From: Corynebacterium sp.
GTDB lineage: Bacteria; Actinomycetota; Actinomycetes; Mycobacteriales; Mycobacteriaceae
Reading direction: 5' to 3'
Length of the DNA stretch: 64,000 bases
NCBI GenBank assembly: GCA_030531005.1
Contig: JAUMTW010000002.1
Coordinates: 326,190 to 390,189 of the forward strand
Below, piece by piece: positions 36,372-44,340 of the stretch (position 1 is its first letter; the number at the start of each line of letters is the position of its first letter). The position numbers and the translations under genes are program-made. Below the pieces are notes generated by a model. That model ran no database searches, was not told the DNA's origin, and saw only the letters and a program-made list of their open reading frames with translations.

Positions 36372-37312
36372 GCCTCTCCCTCCCAGCCACCAGAAACATC
36401 AACGGGGATTTGTTTAGCACTTGCAAGAATCTGTGCTAATTCGCTTTCAGAAACCTCTACCTGCTGAGCCTTGCTAAGATCCGCGACCTGAGCAGCGTTA
36501 GTCAACCCAATAATTGGAGTGGTCTGCTGTGCTAGTGCCCATGCAATTGCAATCTGAGCCACACTCGCCTCATGAGCTTGGGCGACTTCCCGCAAAGTTG
36601 CCAGAAGTGGCTCCATAGCTGGGAGCAAGGGATTGTACCGTTCCCCACGGGCCGAATCTGCCGGCAGCGGGTGTTGAGTGTCATACTTACCACCCAAGGC
36701 ACCTTGTTCCAAGACCATGTAAGAGAAAAATTCGATGTCATTTTCTCGACAGTATTCCAAGAGACCATCGTCTAAGGAACGGCGATATAGCAGGCTGAAG
36801 TGGTTTTGAACTGCAGATAATGTGAGATCATAACCAGCCAAAATTTCTTGAACGCGTTGTACTTGAGCCAAACTATGGTTCGATACCCCAATTCGACCGA
36901 CGTGTCCGCTGGCTACTGCCTGGGCAAGCAGTGGAGTCCACCGTTCAATATCACTGGAATTGTGGATCCAATAGATGTCAATGAAATCAACGTCCAAGCG
37001 ATTCAGACTCCCCTGCAACATATCCAGCACAGGGTTTTCGGTCTCTTCACTTACCATCTGGGGCGTAAATTTATCAGAGATCACTACTTTAGTCTCTGGG
37101 TGTTGCTGAATTAACTCCCCTAAAACTTCCTCCGATGCCCCAGCACCATAGGCATAAGCGGTATCAAAGGTCGTGAAACCAGCGTCCAAAGCCGCTGTGA
37201 AAGCCTGGCTCAATTGCGTGGAGTCAAGGCCGCTACCAAAAATGGCATCGCCCCCAACTACTCCTTTGCCCCATGACCACGTGCCGAGTGCAATTTTCTT
37301 GTGCTTAGACAT
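36368..37312 (-). CDS. Aldo/keto reductase
   Basis: 314 residues of the AKR superfamily. The catalytic tetrad can be placed: Asp in FDTAYAYG, Tyr in the same motif, Lys in VVISDKFTP and His in IYWIHNS. C-terminal IIGLTNAAQVADL fits cofactor (NADPH) binding. It reduces aldehydes or ketones; substrate unknown. It is last in a four-gene minus-strand run with TetR, YCII-like and quinone-reductase-like genes, 16 bases after TetR. Confidence 0.9.
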   Translation of the reverse strand: MSKHKKIALGTWSWGKGVVGGDAIFGSGLDSTQLSQAFTAALDAGFTTFDTAYAYGAGASEEVLGELIQQHPETKVVISDKFTPQMVSEETENPVLDMLQGSLNRLDVDFIDIYWIHNSSDIERWTPLLAQAVASGHVGRIGVSNHSLAQVQRVQEILAGYDLTLSAVQNHFSLLYRRSLDDGLLEYCRENDIEFFSYMVLEQGALGGKYDTQHPLPADSARGERYNPLLPAMEPLLATLREVAQAHEASVAQIAIAWALAQQTTPIIGLTNAAQVADLSKAQQVEVSESELAQILASAKQIPVDVSGGWEGEA

Positions 37313-37328
37313 AAAAGTGCTCTTCTCC

Positions 37329-37991
37329 TTAATTGGAAGGTGAATCGTCCGCTATAGCGTATGGAGCCACCAAAGTGTGTAATAAATTGTGTAAGAGATC
37401 TTGGGCCGATGACTGTGGAAAATTATCAGTTAACGTATCTAGGGCTACTTGTTGCCGCTGCGTAATTGTGGTGTATGGGTATACACCAAAAAGGTATGGA
37501 AAAAATGCCAGCACAATATCATTGCTTTGAGCAGAGGTAAGATGCGGATAATGCTCAACCAGTGCCTTCTCAAAATTTTCCATAGTGGCTAGGTACGAAT
37601 ATTTAAAGGTCAGAATATTCTGATCGCGACTTTCTTCCTCAAACTCCGTGATGTTATTCGCAATAAGTTTAAACATCAGGTCTTTCCCGGCGAGCTGCTG
37701 TACAACAGCAAGCGTGAATTCTGCTGTCACCGGCACATTGGCTAATTCTTCCGCCCACTGCAGGTACTCCCGCGTTAGCAGTGCCAAAAAAATCTCGCCT
37801 TTCGTTTGGAAATAATTGTAGATGGATGGGCGGCTCATGCTGGTATGCACCGCAATATCTTTTAAGCTGATGTCTTTATAGTGGTGTTCATCGAAAAGAT
37901 ATACTGCAGCATCTAATATTTCTTGGGCACGCGCACCACTCATTTTCTTAATCTCTTCGTGCACTTTCGCGATTGCTGCGGTATCTTTCAA
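37329..37991 (-). CDS. TetR family regulator of the redox operon
   Basis: 220 residues. The N-terminal TetR helix-turn-helix is at about 20-65 (ISLKDIAVHTSMSRPSIYNYFQTKGEIF). The start is TTG 37991, with AGAAGG about eight bases upstream; ATG 37943 is an alternative. The C-terminal domain is all-helical and would bind an inducer. Two TGACAC-N-GTGTCA palindromes around the operon promoter at 39050-39099 are the likely operators, giving autorepression. It lies third in the operon it probably controls. Confidence 0.88.
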   Translation of the reverse strand: MKDTAAIAKVHEEIKKMSGARAQEILDAAVYLFDEHHYKDISLKDIAVHTSMSRPSIYNYFQTKGEIFLALLTREYLQWAEELANVPVTAEFTLAVVQQLAGKDLMFKLIANNITEFEEESRDQNILTFKYSYLATMENFEKALVEHYPHLTSAQSNDIVLAFFPYLFGVYPYTTITQRQQVALDTLTDNFPQSSAQDLLHNLLHTLVAPYAIADDSPSN

Positions 37992-38018
37992 AAAACTACC
38001 TTCTTTAACTTCTATCCT

Positions 38019-38312
38019 TTATGAGGATGCCGCCGAATTTAGCTGCGCTGCACCATAGCTTACCCGAAGTTCATGAACCTCATAGGTAGCTGCTGGATCA
38101 TCGAAATAAACATCTTCCTGCAATACTTCTTCCAAAGTTTCGTACGGCATATCTGCTGTCAGGATAATGCCTGCTCGGGCATCAGTGAACCCCGCAGTGA
38201 AAAGAAATTCCTTGCCCTGGTGCTTCTGAAACCAGGCGCGATGCTGCTCTAAATTCTGAGCATCAATTGCCGGATCCTTGGTTTCTGGAATCCGGATAGT
38301 AATGGAGTACAT
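38019..38312 (-). CDS. YCII-related small protein
   Basis: 97 residues resembling YCII-like proteins (ferredoxin-like fold): HRAWFQKHQGKEFLFTAGFT and IILTADMPYETLEEVLQEDV. Such proteins are small cytoplasmic enzymes or accessory domains in degradation pathways; a general acid His/Asp pair is typical, here His in LEQHRAW. A strong ribosome binding site GGAAGG precedes ATG 38312. It is the second gene of the TetR-controlled operon. Confidence 0.75.
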   Translation of the reverse strand: MYSITIRIPETKDPAIDAQNLEQHRAWFQKHQGKEFLFTAGFTDARAGIILTADMPYETLEEVLQEDVYFDDPAATYEVHELRVSYGAAQLNSAASS

Positions 38313-38377
38313 GAATAACTCACCTTCCGTGAGAATATGGGTAAAATGTGACGGAGTGCTACTAGCTTTAGAAACGG

Positions 38378-38944
38378 TTATTGTCCACGCACTGCAAAGG
38401 CGGGAAGTTCTGGGGCACGTAGCTTTTCTTGGTAGCTTGCTGCAAAATCCGCTAGGTTGGCGTCACTTAGCCCCATGGCGCCAGTAATGGTCAAAGGCTC
38501 TAGATAACGCATTCCCACCATAGTGGCAGTGGCTTGGTGAGGACGCAGCAGCTCATTGGTCGTAAAGTGCGTCCTGCCTGTTTCTGTGTAACTTTCGCTT
38601 GGGGCACCCCAGCTAGTGACCACAAGTAAATCCTTGCCATGGAGTGCCGTTCCATTGGATCCATAAGCCCAACCATATTCTAAGACTTCATCTTCCCACT
38701 GACGCAGTAGCGCTGGAGCGCTATACCAATAGGTTGGGAATTGAAAAACGATACGGTCCGCTGCTGCCAAAATCTTTTGCTCTGCTAGTACATCAATCTG
38801 GAAGTCTGGATATAGCTGGTATATATCGCGTACCACGGCTCCAGCATTCGCAGCCGCATTTGCTAATACCCGGTTGATGCGAGATCCACTTTCCAACTGA
38901 GGGTGGAATACCAAAACAACAGTATTTGGTGTCTTATCAGTCAT
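38378..38944 (-). CDS. NAD(P)H-dependent flavodoxin-fold oxidoreductase
   Basis: 188 residues from ATG 38944 (AAGGAAG upstream), like MdaB/KefF quinone reductases. Signatures: FHPQLESGSRINRVLANAA near the N terminus, FQFPTYWYSAPALLRQWEDE and VVTSWGAPSESY. It should bind FMN or FAD and reduce quinones or reactive electrophiles with NAD(P)H. The frame continues 52 codons further up through the promoter/operator region and is rejected. It is the first gene of a stress-type operon with YCII-like, TetR and aldo/keto reductase genes. Confidence 0.88.
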   Translation of the reverse strand: MTDKTPNTVVLVFHPQLESGSRINRVLANAAANAGAVVRDIYQLYPDFQIDVLAEQKILAAADRIVFQFPTYWYSAPALLRQWEDEVLEYGWAYGSNGTALHGKDLLVVTSWGAPSESYTETGRTHFTTNELLRPHQATATMVGMRYLEPLTITGAMGLSDANLADFAASYQEKLRAPELPAFAVRGQ

Positions 38945-39049
38945 AATGGTTACTTCCTTACCTTTTTCATGATGCTGTCTCTTTCGAATATTTTTGTGTG
39001 AACTTGCTCTTTCCAGAACACCTGGAAGAAGTGAGACTCCCACCAATTC

Positions 39050-39100
39050 TGACACCGTGTCAGACACCAATAGTAAAGCACTCTGCTGACACGGTGTCAA
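39050..39100 (-). promoter_or_regulatory. Promoter with two TetR-type operators
   Basis: TGACACCGTGTCA (39050-39062) and TGACACGGTGTCA (39087-39099) are perfect 6-bp-arm palindromes 37 bp apart. On the minus strand the upstream copy overlaps TTGACA (39095-39100), a perfect -35; TTTACT lies 17 bases on (39072-39077). The second palindrome covers the start of the transcript. This is a classic layout for repression by the TetR encoded in the operon. Confidence 0.8.
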
Positions 39101-39494
39101 CTTCTTGGCGGATGAACGGACGTATACATTGGATAACCGCTATTACAGTGCACAAATGTCCTAACTTGTGGCCAGCCAGATGCCGTGCATGTCTGGGCAC
39201 AGTACTGCTTCTCCATACAGACTGCTACGCCTCAGGAGGTGAAAGCAGATGATATCCGTGCGCAGACGCAACACTACTCCGAGAGTGTTCCATACAAGGC
39301 AATCAAGAAATCAAGAAATATTGGTAGTGTGAATGCTGGTTAAAGCGCTAGCAACTCGAGGATTCGAATCCATCGTATTTCGATCCAAAATGCAATACCG
39401 CGAGCGATAATGCCAGAAAATCCCCGATTGGGTGAGCGAGTGTAGCGTTGAATACAGATTCGATAGTGCCAAAAACCGAAGTAAGACAGCAAAA
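39101..39494. other. Intergenic region with a possible short ORF
   Basis: About 390 bases between the operon promoter and the tRNA terminator. A short plus-strand ORF (39249-39332, 27 codons) follows a strong AGGAGG, giving a basic peptide (MISVRRRNTTPRVFHTRQSR start) with no recognised relative. A longer stop-free frame with no start codon (39134-39340) also crosses it, possibly a gene remnant. Nothing else is supported. Confidence 0.3.
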
Positions 39495-39526
39495 AAGGCT
39501 TTTTATCAGTGAAGATAAAAAGCCTT
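39495..39526 (-). terminator. Terminator of the tRNA-Ile/tRNA-Ala unit
   Basis: A perfect 13-bp stem AAGGCTTTTTATC with its complement, followed by six T on the minus strand. It lies five bases beyond the tRNA-Ala 3' end. Confidence 0.88.
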
Positions 39527-39530
39527 AACG

Positions 39531-39603
39531 TGGAGCATAGGAGAATCGAACTCCTGACCCTCTGCTTGCAAAGCAGATGCTCTACCAACTGAGCTAATGC
39601 CCC
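39531..39603 (-). tRNA. tRNA-Ala (anticodon TGC)
   Basis: 73 bases on the minus strand. Acceptor GGGGCAT pairs with ATGCTCC (one G-T wobble), D arm AGCTCAGTTGGTAGAGC, anticodon loop TTTGCAA giving TGC, T arm with GTTCGATTC. CCA not encoded. Confidence 0.96.
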
Positions 39604-39614
39604 ATTTGTTCCTG

Positions 39615-39688
39615 TGGGCCTAGCAAGAATCGAACTTGCGACCTCATCGTTATCAGCGATGCGCTCTAACCGACTGAGCTATAGGCCC
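39615..39688 (-). tRNA. tRNA-Ile (anticodon GAT)
   Basis: 74 bases on the minus strand. Acceptor GGGCCTA pairs with TAGGCCC, D arm AGCTCAGTCGGTTAGAGC, anticodon loop CTGATAA giving GAT, T arm with GTTCGATTC. It precedes tRNA-Ala by 11 bases, the usual order downstream of gyrA in this group. Confidence 0.96.
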
Positions 39689-39882
39689 TGGGAACGAGAT
39701 AGAACTTTACCCAGTTATTCTAGACTTGGCAAATCGCCTGTATAAGCGGGGTTTTATCCGCCTTTTTTTAGCGTCACATGTAACACTATTCGACTACGCG
39801 TTGCGCGGGGAATTACGGTATCTACCGATTGCCAAATTGGCATCCACCAGATTCAAAGAGCCATCAGATTCAAAGAGAAAGC

Positions 39883-39914
39883 GCCCGGCGTTTCCTTTCC
39901 AGGAATCACCGGGC
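39883..39914 (-). terminator. Terminator after gyrA-DUF3566
   Basis: A GCCCGG/CCGGGC outer stem and a TTCC/GGAA inner stem, followed on the minus strand by GCTTTCTCTTTG. A 13-bp direct repeat CAGATTCAAAGAG lies beside it (39848-39860 and 39865-39877). Confidence 0.65.
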
Positions 39915-39947
39915 ATCAAACCCTACAGCTCTTCTATGAGTGCTGTT

Positions 39948-40295
39948 TTAGCGGTGTACCTCATTGCTCACATCCAGGTGCACGCCTTCAGAGAGATCTA
40001 CTAAGGAGTTGTAGACCACTGCGATCAGCGGAGCCAGGATGACGTTGAGCAGGGCTACCAGTACCCCGAGCAAACTTGCTGCTAACAAAACAGTGCCAAA
40101 GGTGATGGTGGCATCGCCACCCACACCACCGATGACATCATTGAGCTGGGTCCACACGCCTGCAACATCTAGTCCGATGTAGAGCAGAATCACGCAAATA
40201 ATCCATGCGGCCAGGCCCACTAAAGACAAGGCAAGGGCAGTGCGGAAAAAAGACCGCGGGGAGATATGGGTAATAGAGATTTTACGGGCACTCAT
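39948..40295 (-). CDS. DUF3566 membrane protein
   Basis: 115 residues. Two membrane helices (TALALSLVGLAAWIICVILLYI and FGTVLLAASLLGVLVALLNVILAP) follow a short polar N terminus with the conserved VxITHISPRS start of the DUF3566 family. The family is found next to gyrA in actinobacteria; its role is unknown, though nearby genes suggest a link to division or the envelope. It lies three bases after gyrA, so it is co-transcribed and translationally coupled. An ITxxSVFR-like RNA or DNA role is not indicated. Confidence 0.88.
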   Translation of the reverse strand: MSARKISITHISPRSFFRTALALSLVGLAAWIICVILLYIGLDVAGVWTQLNDVIGGVGGDATITFGTVLLAASLLGVLVALLNVILAPLIAVVYNSLVDLSEGVHLDVSNEVHR

Positions 40296-40298
40296 TGC

Positions 40299-42863
40299 TT
40301 ACTCATTTCCCTCGTTCGTTTCGGCGGTACCAGTGTCCAGGTTTAATGCAGCTGGTGCTGGCTTATCTCCCTGAGCAACGGCTACAGCTTCTTCCTCACC
40401 TTCGTTCTCTACGTTGCGATCGATAGCGAGCAGCTCTACCTCGTCATCCAGGTTGACCAGGCGCACCCCCATAGTGGCACGCGAGCTTGGGCGGATCTGG
40501 TTAGCCTCAGTACGGATAACCCCACCGGCAGAAGTAATAGCTAGTATCTGATCGTCCTCATCAACAACCAAAGCTCCAATGAGCTTTCCGCGCTTCGGGG
40601 TGTACTTGAAAGTAACCACACCTAAGCCGCCACGACCTTGTACGGAGTATTCCTCCAAGGACGTACGCTTGCCATAGCCACCGGAGGTTGCGACCAAGAG
40701 ATAAGCATCATCGCGTACCACCTGCATGGCTAGCAATTGATCATCACCACGGAAGCGCATGCCCTTAACACCAGCGGTGCTGCGGCCCATTGGGCGCAAC
40801 TGATCATCATTGGCATTAAAGCGAATGGATTGGCCTTCTTCGGATACCAGCAGCAGATCATTCTCATTCGAGCACAGGGAAGCACCGATGAGCTTATCGC
40901 CCTCATTGAGGTTGATTGCGATTAAACCACCCGAGCGGTTGGATTCGTAATCAGAGAGGCGCGACTTCTTTACTCGACCTTGGGCTGTAGCAAGAACTAG
41001 GTATGGGGCATCCTCATAGCTTTGAATCTGGATAACCTGGGCAATACGCTCTTCTGGCTGGAATTCCAGCAGGTTAGCAACGTGCTGACCACGCGCAGTT
41101 CGCGAAGCTTCTGGTAACTCATAGGCCTTGAGGCGGTAGACGCGACCGAAGTTGGTAAAGAAGAGAATCCAGTCATGCGTGGAGCATACGAAGAAGTGAC
41201 GAACCACATCGTCTTGCTTCAGTTCCGCACCGCGCACACCCTTGCCACCACGGCGTTGGGACTTGTAGGCATCGACCTTGGTGCGCTTGGCATAGCCGGT
41301 CGAAGTGATGGTGACCACCACGTTCTCGCGAGCAATGAGGTCTTCCTCGGTGACATCACCGGTTGCGGCAATGATTTCGGTGCGACGCTCATCGCCATAC
41401 TTCTCAACGATCTCGGCAAGCTCATCGCGGACGATCTCACGTTGGCGCTCTGGGCGGGCCAGAATATCCTTCAAGTCATCAATTTCGAGTTGGATCTGAG
41501 CCAACTCATCGATGATCTTCTGGCGCTCCAGGGCTGCCAGGCGCCGCAACTGCATTTCCAGAATTGCATTCGCCTGGATCTCATCAATATCGAGCAGATC
41601 GATCAGACCATTGCGCGCTACTTCAACAGTGGCCGAGGCGCGGATTAAGGCAATAACCTCATCCAACATATCCAGAGCTTTAACCAAGCCACGCAGGATG
41701 TGGGCACGCTTTTCCTTCTCATCCAAACGGAACTGAGTGCGGCGTACGATCACATCAATTTGGTGTTTGATGTATAAACGCAGCTGCTGATCTAAGCGCA
41801 GGGTGCGTGGCACGCCATCCACGATGGAGAGCATATTTACGCCAAAGTTAGTCTGCAGCTGGGAGTGCTTGTACAAGTTATTGAGCACAACTCGCGCTAC
41901 AGCATCGCGCTTTAAAGTGACAACAATGCGCAAGCCCACACGATCTGAAGACTCATCATCGATACGCGAAATACCGGCCAGCTTGCCATCACGCACCTGC
42001 TCTGCGATGGAGGAAACCAGGTTATCTGGGTTGACCTGGTATGGCAGTTCGGTAATGACAATGGTCTGGCGGTTACCCTCTTCTTCGATGCTACTCACAC
42101 CACGCATACGAATGGAGCCACGTCCCGTGGAATAAGCATCCTTAATACCCTGTGTACCCACGATCAGGCCAGCAGTTGGGAAGTCCGGGCCCTTTACGCG
42201 TTCCATTGCGGCTTCCAAGGCTTCCGAATCGCTTGCATCATGGTGATCCAACAGCCAGTAGATGGCATCGGCCAGTTCAGTGAGGTTATGCGGTGGGATA
42301 TTGGTCGCCATACCCACAGCGATACCATTGGAACCGTTCATGAGCAGGTTCGGCACACGCGATGGCAAGATGGTGGGCTCTTGCGTCTTACCATCGTAGT
42401 TAGGGGCGAAGTCTACGGTATTTTCGCGGATATCGCGCACCATCTCCACAGCTAACGGAGTTAATCGACACTCGGTATAGCGCATAGCTGCTGGACCATC
42501 ATTACCGCGGGAACCAAAATTACCCTGGCCATCAACTAAGGGGTAACGCATATTCCAGCTCTGCGCGAGGCGAACCAGTGTGTCATAAATTGCGACATCG
42601 CCGTGCGGGTGGAATTGGCCCATGGTGTCTGACACCGGGCGCGAACTCTTCACATAGCCGCGTTCTGGACGGTAGCCAGAGTCAAACATGGCATAGAGAA
42701 TGCGTCGGTGTACCGGCTTCAAACCATCGCGGACCTCGGGCAGCGCTCGACCCACGATCACACTCATGGCGTAGTCGATATAACTCGACTGCATTTCCTC
42801 ATTGATGTCAATGGGAAGCACCCGATCGAAGAGATCTTCGCCGGATCCCTGATTATCGCTCAT
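40299..42863 (-). CDS. gyrA: DNA gyrase subunit A
   Basis: 854 residues: an N-terminal breakage-reunion domain with catalytic Tyr in [16 protein letters not shown] [10 protein letters not shown] (about 130), a coiled-coil segment (about 365-490) and a C-terminal beta-pinwheel with the GyrA box QRRGGKG (about 547). With GyrB it introduces negative supercoils. The quinolone-resistance region reads [13 protein letters not shown]: Val at residue 90 occupies the position of E. coli Ser83 and M. tuberculosis Ala90, while Asp94 is intact. An acidic C-terminal tail follows. It is transcribed away from oriC and followed by DUF3566 and tRNA genes. Confidence 0.97.
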   Translation of the reverse strand: MSDNQGSGEDLFDRVLPIDINEEMQSSYIDYAMSVIVGRALPEVRDGLKPVHRRILYAMFDSGYRPERGYVKSSRPVSDTMGQFHPHGDVAIYDTLVRLAQSWNMRYPLVDGQGNFGSRGNDGPAAMRYTECRLTPLAVEMVRDIRENTVDFAPNYDGKTQEPTILPSRVPNLLMNGSNGIAVGMATNIPPHNLTELADAIYWLLDHHDASDSEALEAAMERVKGPDFPTAGLIVGTQGIKDAYSTGRGSIRMRGVSSIEEEGNRQTIVITELPYQVNPDNLVSSIAEQVRDGKLAGISRIDDESSDRVGLRIVVTLKRDAVARVVLNNLYKHSQLQTNFGVNMLSIVDGVPRTLRLDQQLRLYIKHQIDVIVRRTQFRLDEKEKRAHILRGLVKALDMLDEVIALIRASATVEVARNGLIDLLDIDEIQANAILEMQLRRLAALERQKIIDELAQIQLEIDDLKDILARPERQREIVRDELAEIVEKYGDERRTEIIAATGDVTEEDLIARENVVVTITSTGYAKRTKVDAYKSQRRGGKGVRGAELKQDDVVRHFFVCSTHDWILFFTNFGRVYRLKAYELPEASRTARGQHVANLLEFQPEERIAQVIQIQSYEDAPYLVLATAQGRVKKSRLSDYESNRSGGLIAINLNEGDKLIGASLCSNENDLLLVSEEGQSIRFNANDDQLRPMGRSTAGVKGMRFRGDDQLLAMQVVRDDAYLLVATSGGYGKRTSLEEYSVQGRGGLGVVTFKYTPKRGKLIGALVVDEDDQILAITSAGGVIRTEANQIRPSSRATMGVRLVNLDDEVELLAIDRNVENEGEEEAVAVAQGDKPAPAALNLDTGTAETNEGNE

Positions 42864-42949
42864 AGTTCCCTTTCATATGGGGGATTTAGCTGTTCGTACC
42901 CCTCATATTTTAGGCTCTGTGGCCGTAAGAAGGAATTTTCAGCCGCACC

Positions 42950-42970
42950 ATGGTATCAAAGTGATACCAT
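42950..42970 (+). promoter_or_regulatory. Palindromic operator before the RHH gene
   Basis: A perfect inverted repeat ATGGTATCA-AAG-TGATACCAT. Its right arm includes TACCAT (42965-42970), which fits a -10 seven bases before ATG 42978. Position and symmetry suit autorepression by the ribbon-helix-helix protein encoded next. Confidence 0.65.
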
Positions 42971-42977
42971 TTTACCC

Positions 42978-43196
42978 ATGGCTATGACTCTCAGGCTCAC
43001 TAGCGAACAAGACCGTGCCCTCCAACTGCTTGCACAGGCACAAGGTTCAAGCAAACATGAAGCAGCAGCTCGTGCCATAATGTCAGCCGCCGCCCGTTTG
43101 CTTGATGATGCCCTCGTCCAAGATCTAGCTCGCCGCAACCTACCGGAAGTGCGGCGGATGCAACAACGCCTCCACGGAAGGAATGATGATATATGA
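42978..43196 (+). CDS. Ribbon-helix-helix antitoxin-like protein
   Basis: 72 residues. The first 12 residues (MAMTLRLTSEQD) fit the beta strand of a ribbon-helix-helix DNA-binding protein, followed by two helices (RALQLLAQAQ, SKHEAAARAIMSAAARLLDD) and a charged tail. No ribosome binding site precedes ATG 42978, and the palindromic promoter lies seven bases upstream, so the message is probably leaderless. The last four bases overlap the next gene (ATGA). This is the layout of a toxin-antitoxin pair, with this protein as antitoxin and autoregulator. The frame runs open further up through the gyrA promoter; that extension is rejected. Confidence 0.7.
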   Translation: MAMTLRLTSEQDRALQLLAQAQGSSKHEAAARAIMSAAARLLDDALVQDLARRNLPEVRRMQQRLHGRNDDI

Positions 43197-43465
43197 AAGC
43201 ACTGAGCCCAGAGCAAGTACTCAGCGTGGCTGACGAGGTGTGTGCTGCTACTGGAGCGCATATTATTAATTATCCAGCACTCTCCTGCTACGCCAGTCTG
43301 ACAAATCCGCATTTCCAGAGCGTGCCATTATTTCCGGATGCTACTGCTCGTCATCAAGCATTAGCTGAGTTCACTACTAGCTTCCCTGCCCTCGATAGCC
43401 ATAATGAGCTGTTCTGCTCCTTGCTCCATACCGTGTTGGTTTCACGTGAAACCAAGGCGCTTTAA
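43193..43465 (+). CDS. Fic/Doc-like toxin candidate, degenerate motif
   Basis: 90 residues coupled to the RHH gene by ATGA. The pattern ASLTNPHFQSVPLFPDATAR followed by ALAEFTTSFPALDSHNELF parallels Doc/Fic proteins, in which a similar spacing leads to HxFxDGNKR. Here the motif reads FPALDSHNE: the catalytic His and the Lys-Arg are missing. So if it belongs to that fold it should be inactive as an AMP-transferase or kinase, or work differently. The C-terminal codons (LVSRETKAL) are encoded by the parS palindrome. A different small-protein family is possible; no search was done. Confidence 0.5.
   Translation: MKALSPEQVLSVADEVCAATGAHIINYPALSCYASLTNPHFQSVPLFPDATARHQALAEFTTSFPALDSHNELFCSLLHTVLVSRETKAL
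43436..43455. promoter_or_regulatory. parS: parS centromere site
   Basis: A perfect 20-bp palindrome TTGGTTTCACGTGAAACCAA containing the conserved parS core GTTTCACGTGAAAC, the ParB binding site of most bacteria. It lies inside the 3' end of the Fic-like gene, about 12 kb from dnaA; ParA/ParB are encoded at 61.9-63.9 kb. Confidence 0.88.
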
Positions 43466-43593
43466 ATTGAAGTAGCAACCCATTGCCACATTCATAGTCG
43501 TCTCACCTCATTCACATTGCTACAACCGCCCAAGTACTTGGCAATTCACTCTAAGCTTGTTAATATTTGTGGTTGTTGTGATTACAGTAAACT

Positions 43594-43690
43594 AGTGATG
43601 CTTTTGATATGAGGTCGCTGGGACTGTGGCGGAAGAATGACAACGAGAAGATGGCGACTCCATATAGTGGAGTCGCCATTAGTCTTTTCT
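43594..43690 (+). ncRNA. Possible small RNA with strong terminator
   Basis: A perfect 12-bp stem ATGGCGACTCCA/TGGAGTCGCCAT (43651-43662, 43668-43679) followed by TTAGTCTTTTCT forms a strong terminator with no coding gene directly in front. TAAACT (43588-43593) is a possible -10. Together they could define a transcript of about 90 bases. Alternatively the hairpin ends the Fic-like gene message 190 bases upstream. A tandem repeat (CTTCTACTCACGTTGAA, 43701 and 43721) follows. Confidence 0.35.
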
Positions 43691-43797
43691 CGGCGCCAAC
43701 CTTCTACTCACGTTGAAGAACTTCTACTCACGTTGAAACCTTTGCTTGCGCGAAGACACTATCCTTGACGCAGATATTGTCAGTGATTCAAATCCAA

Positions 43798-44340
43798 TCA
43801 ATGCCGAGAACGAGCTTCCAACAGGTCTACCAGCTCGCAGGCATTCTTCACTGCTTTTTCTCTCTGCTCTCCAGAAAGCCCTCCCCCAGATATATAGTCG
43901 TGCAACCATAATCCATCAGAAACTAACTGGATGAGGAAGATATCTTCCCCAGCATATTCTTCTGAAATCAGCCACTTGCAGAATTCTTCATTCCAAATTG
44001 CCGCCAAATCTGGATTTTCCATGGCATCAACAGTCAAAATCAGATCTGCTCGCGAACTCATTTCCGCATGCACCTTGATTAAAGCGCGCAGCCGATCATA
44101 GATAGTAATCTCCCCGAGATCTCCCCCAGCTTCTGCTTTCAACCGCTCCACCCAATTATTCGCGGCATAGCGGTTGAGGTCTGCAATGAGATGATTACGA
44201 GAAGGAAAATGGTAGATCAAGCCCGACTTAGAGATATCAGTGGCTGCAGCCAAAGATTCATAGGTCAATGCCTGTAGCCCATCTTTTTCAATAATGTCAA
44301 AGGCAGCTAAAAGCAATTGTTCCTTTTTACTCGTGCGCAT
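43798..44340 (-). CDS. TetR family regulator of the MFS gene
   Basis: 180 residues from ATG 44340, with CTAAGGAG six bases upstream, inside the 3' end of the MFS gene (14-base overlap). The helix-turn-helix is LTYESLAAATDISKSGLIYHFPSRNHLI (about 22-49). The effector domain is acidic and short. Linkage and overlap suggest it controls the efflux gene, probably through the palindrome at 45827-45842. Confidence 0.88.
   Translation of the reverse strand: MRTSKKEQLLLAAFDIIEKDGLQALTYESLAAATDISKSGLIYHFPSRNHLIADLNRYAANNWVERLKAEAGGDLGEITIYDRLRALIKVHAEMSSRADLILTVDAMENPDLAAIWNEEFCKWLISEEYAGEDIFLIQLVSDGLWLHDYISGGGLSGEQREKAVKNACELVDLLEARSRH

Noticed and set aside
39340..39420. tRNA-like T-arm sequence GGATTCGAATCC
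   Set aside because: No acceptor stem, D arm or anticodon arm can be built around it, so it is a short palindrome only.
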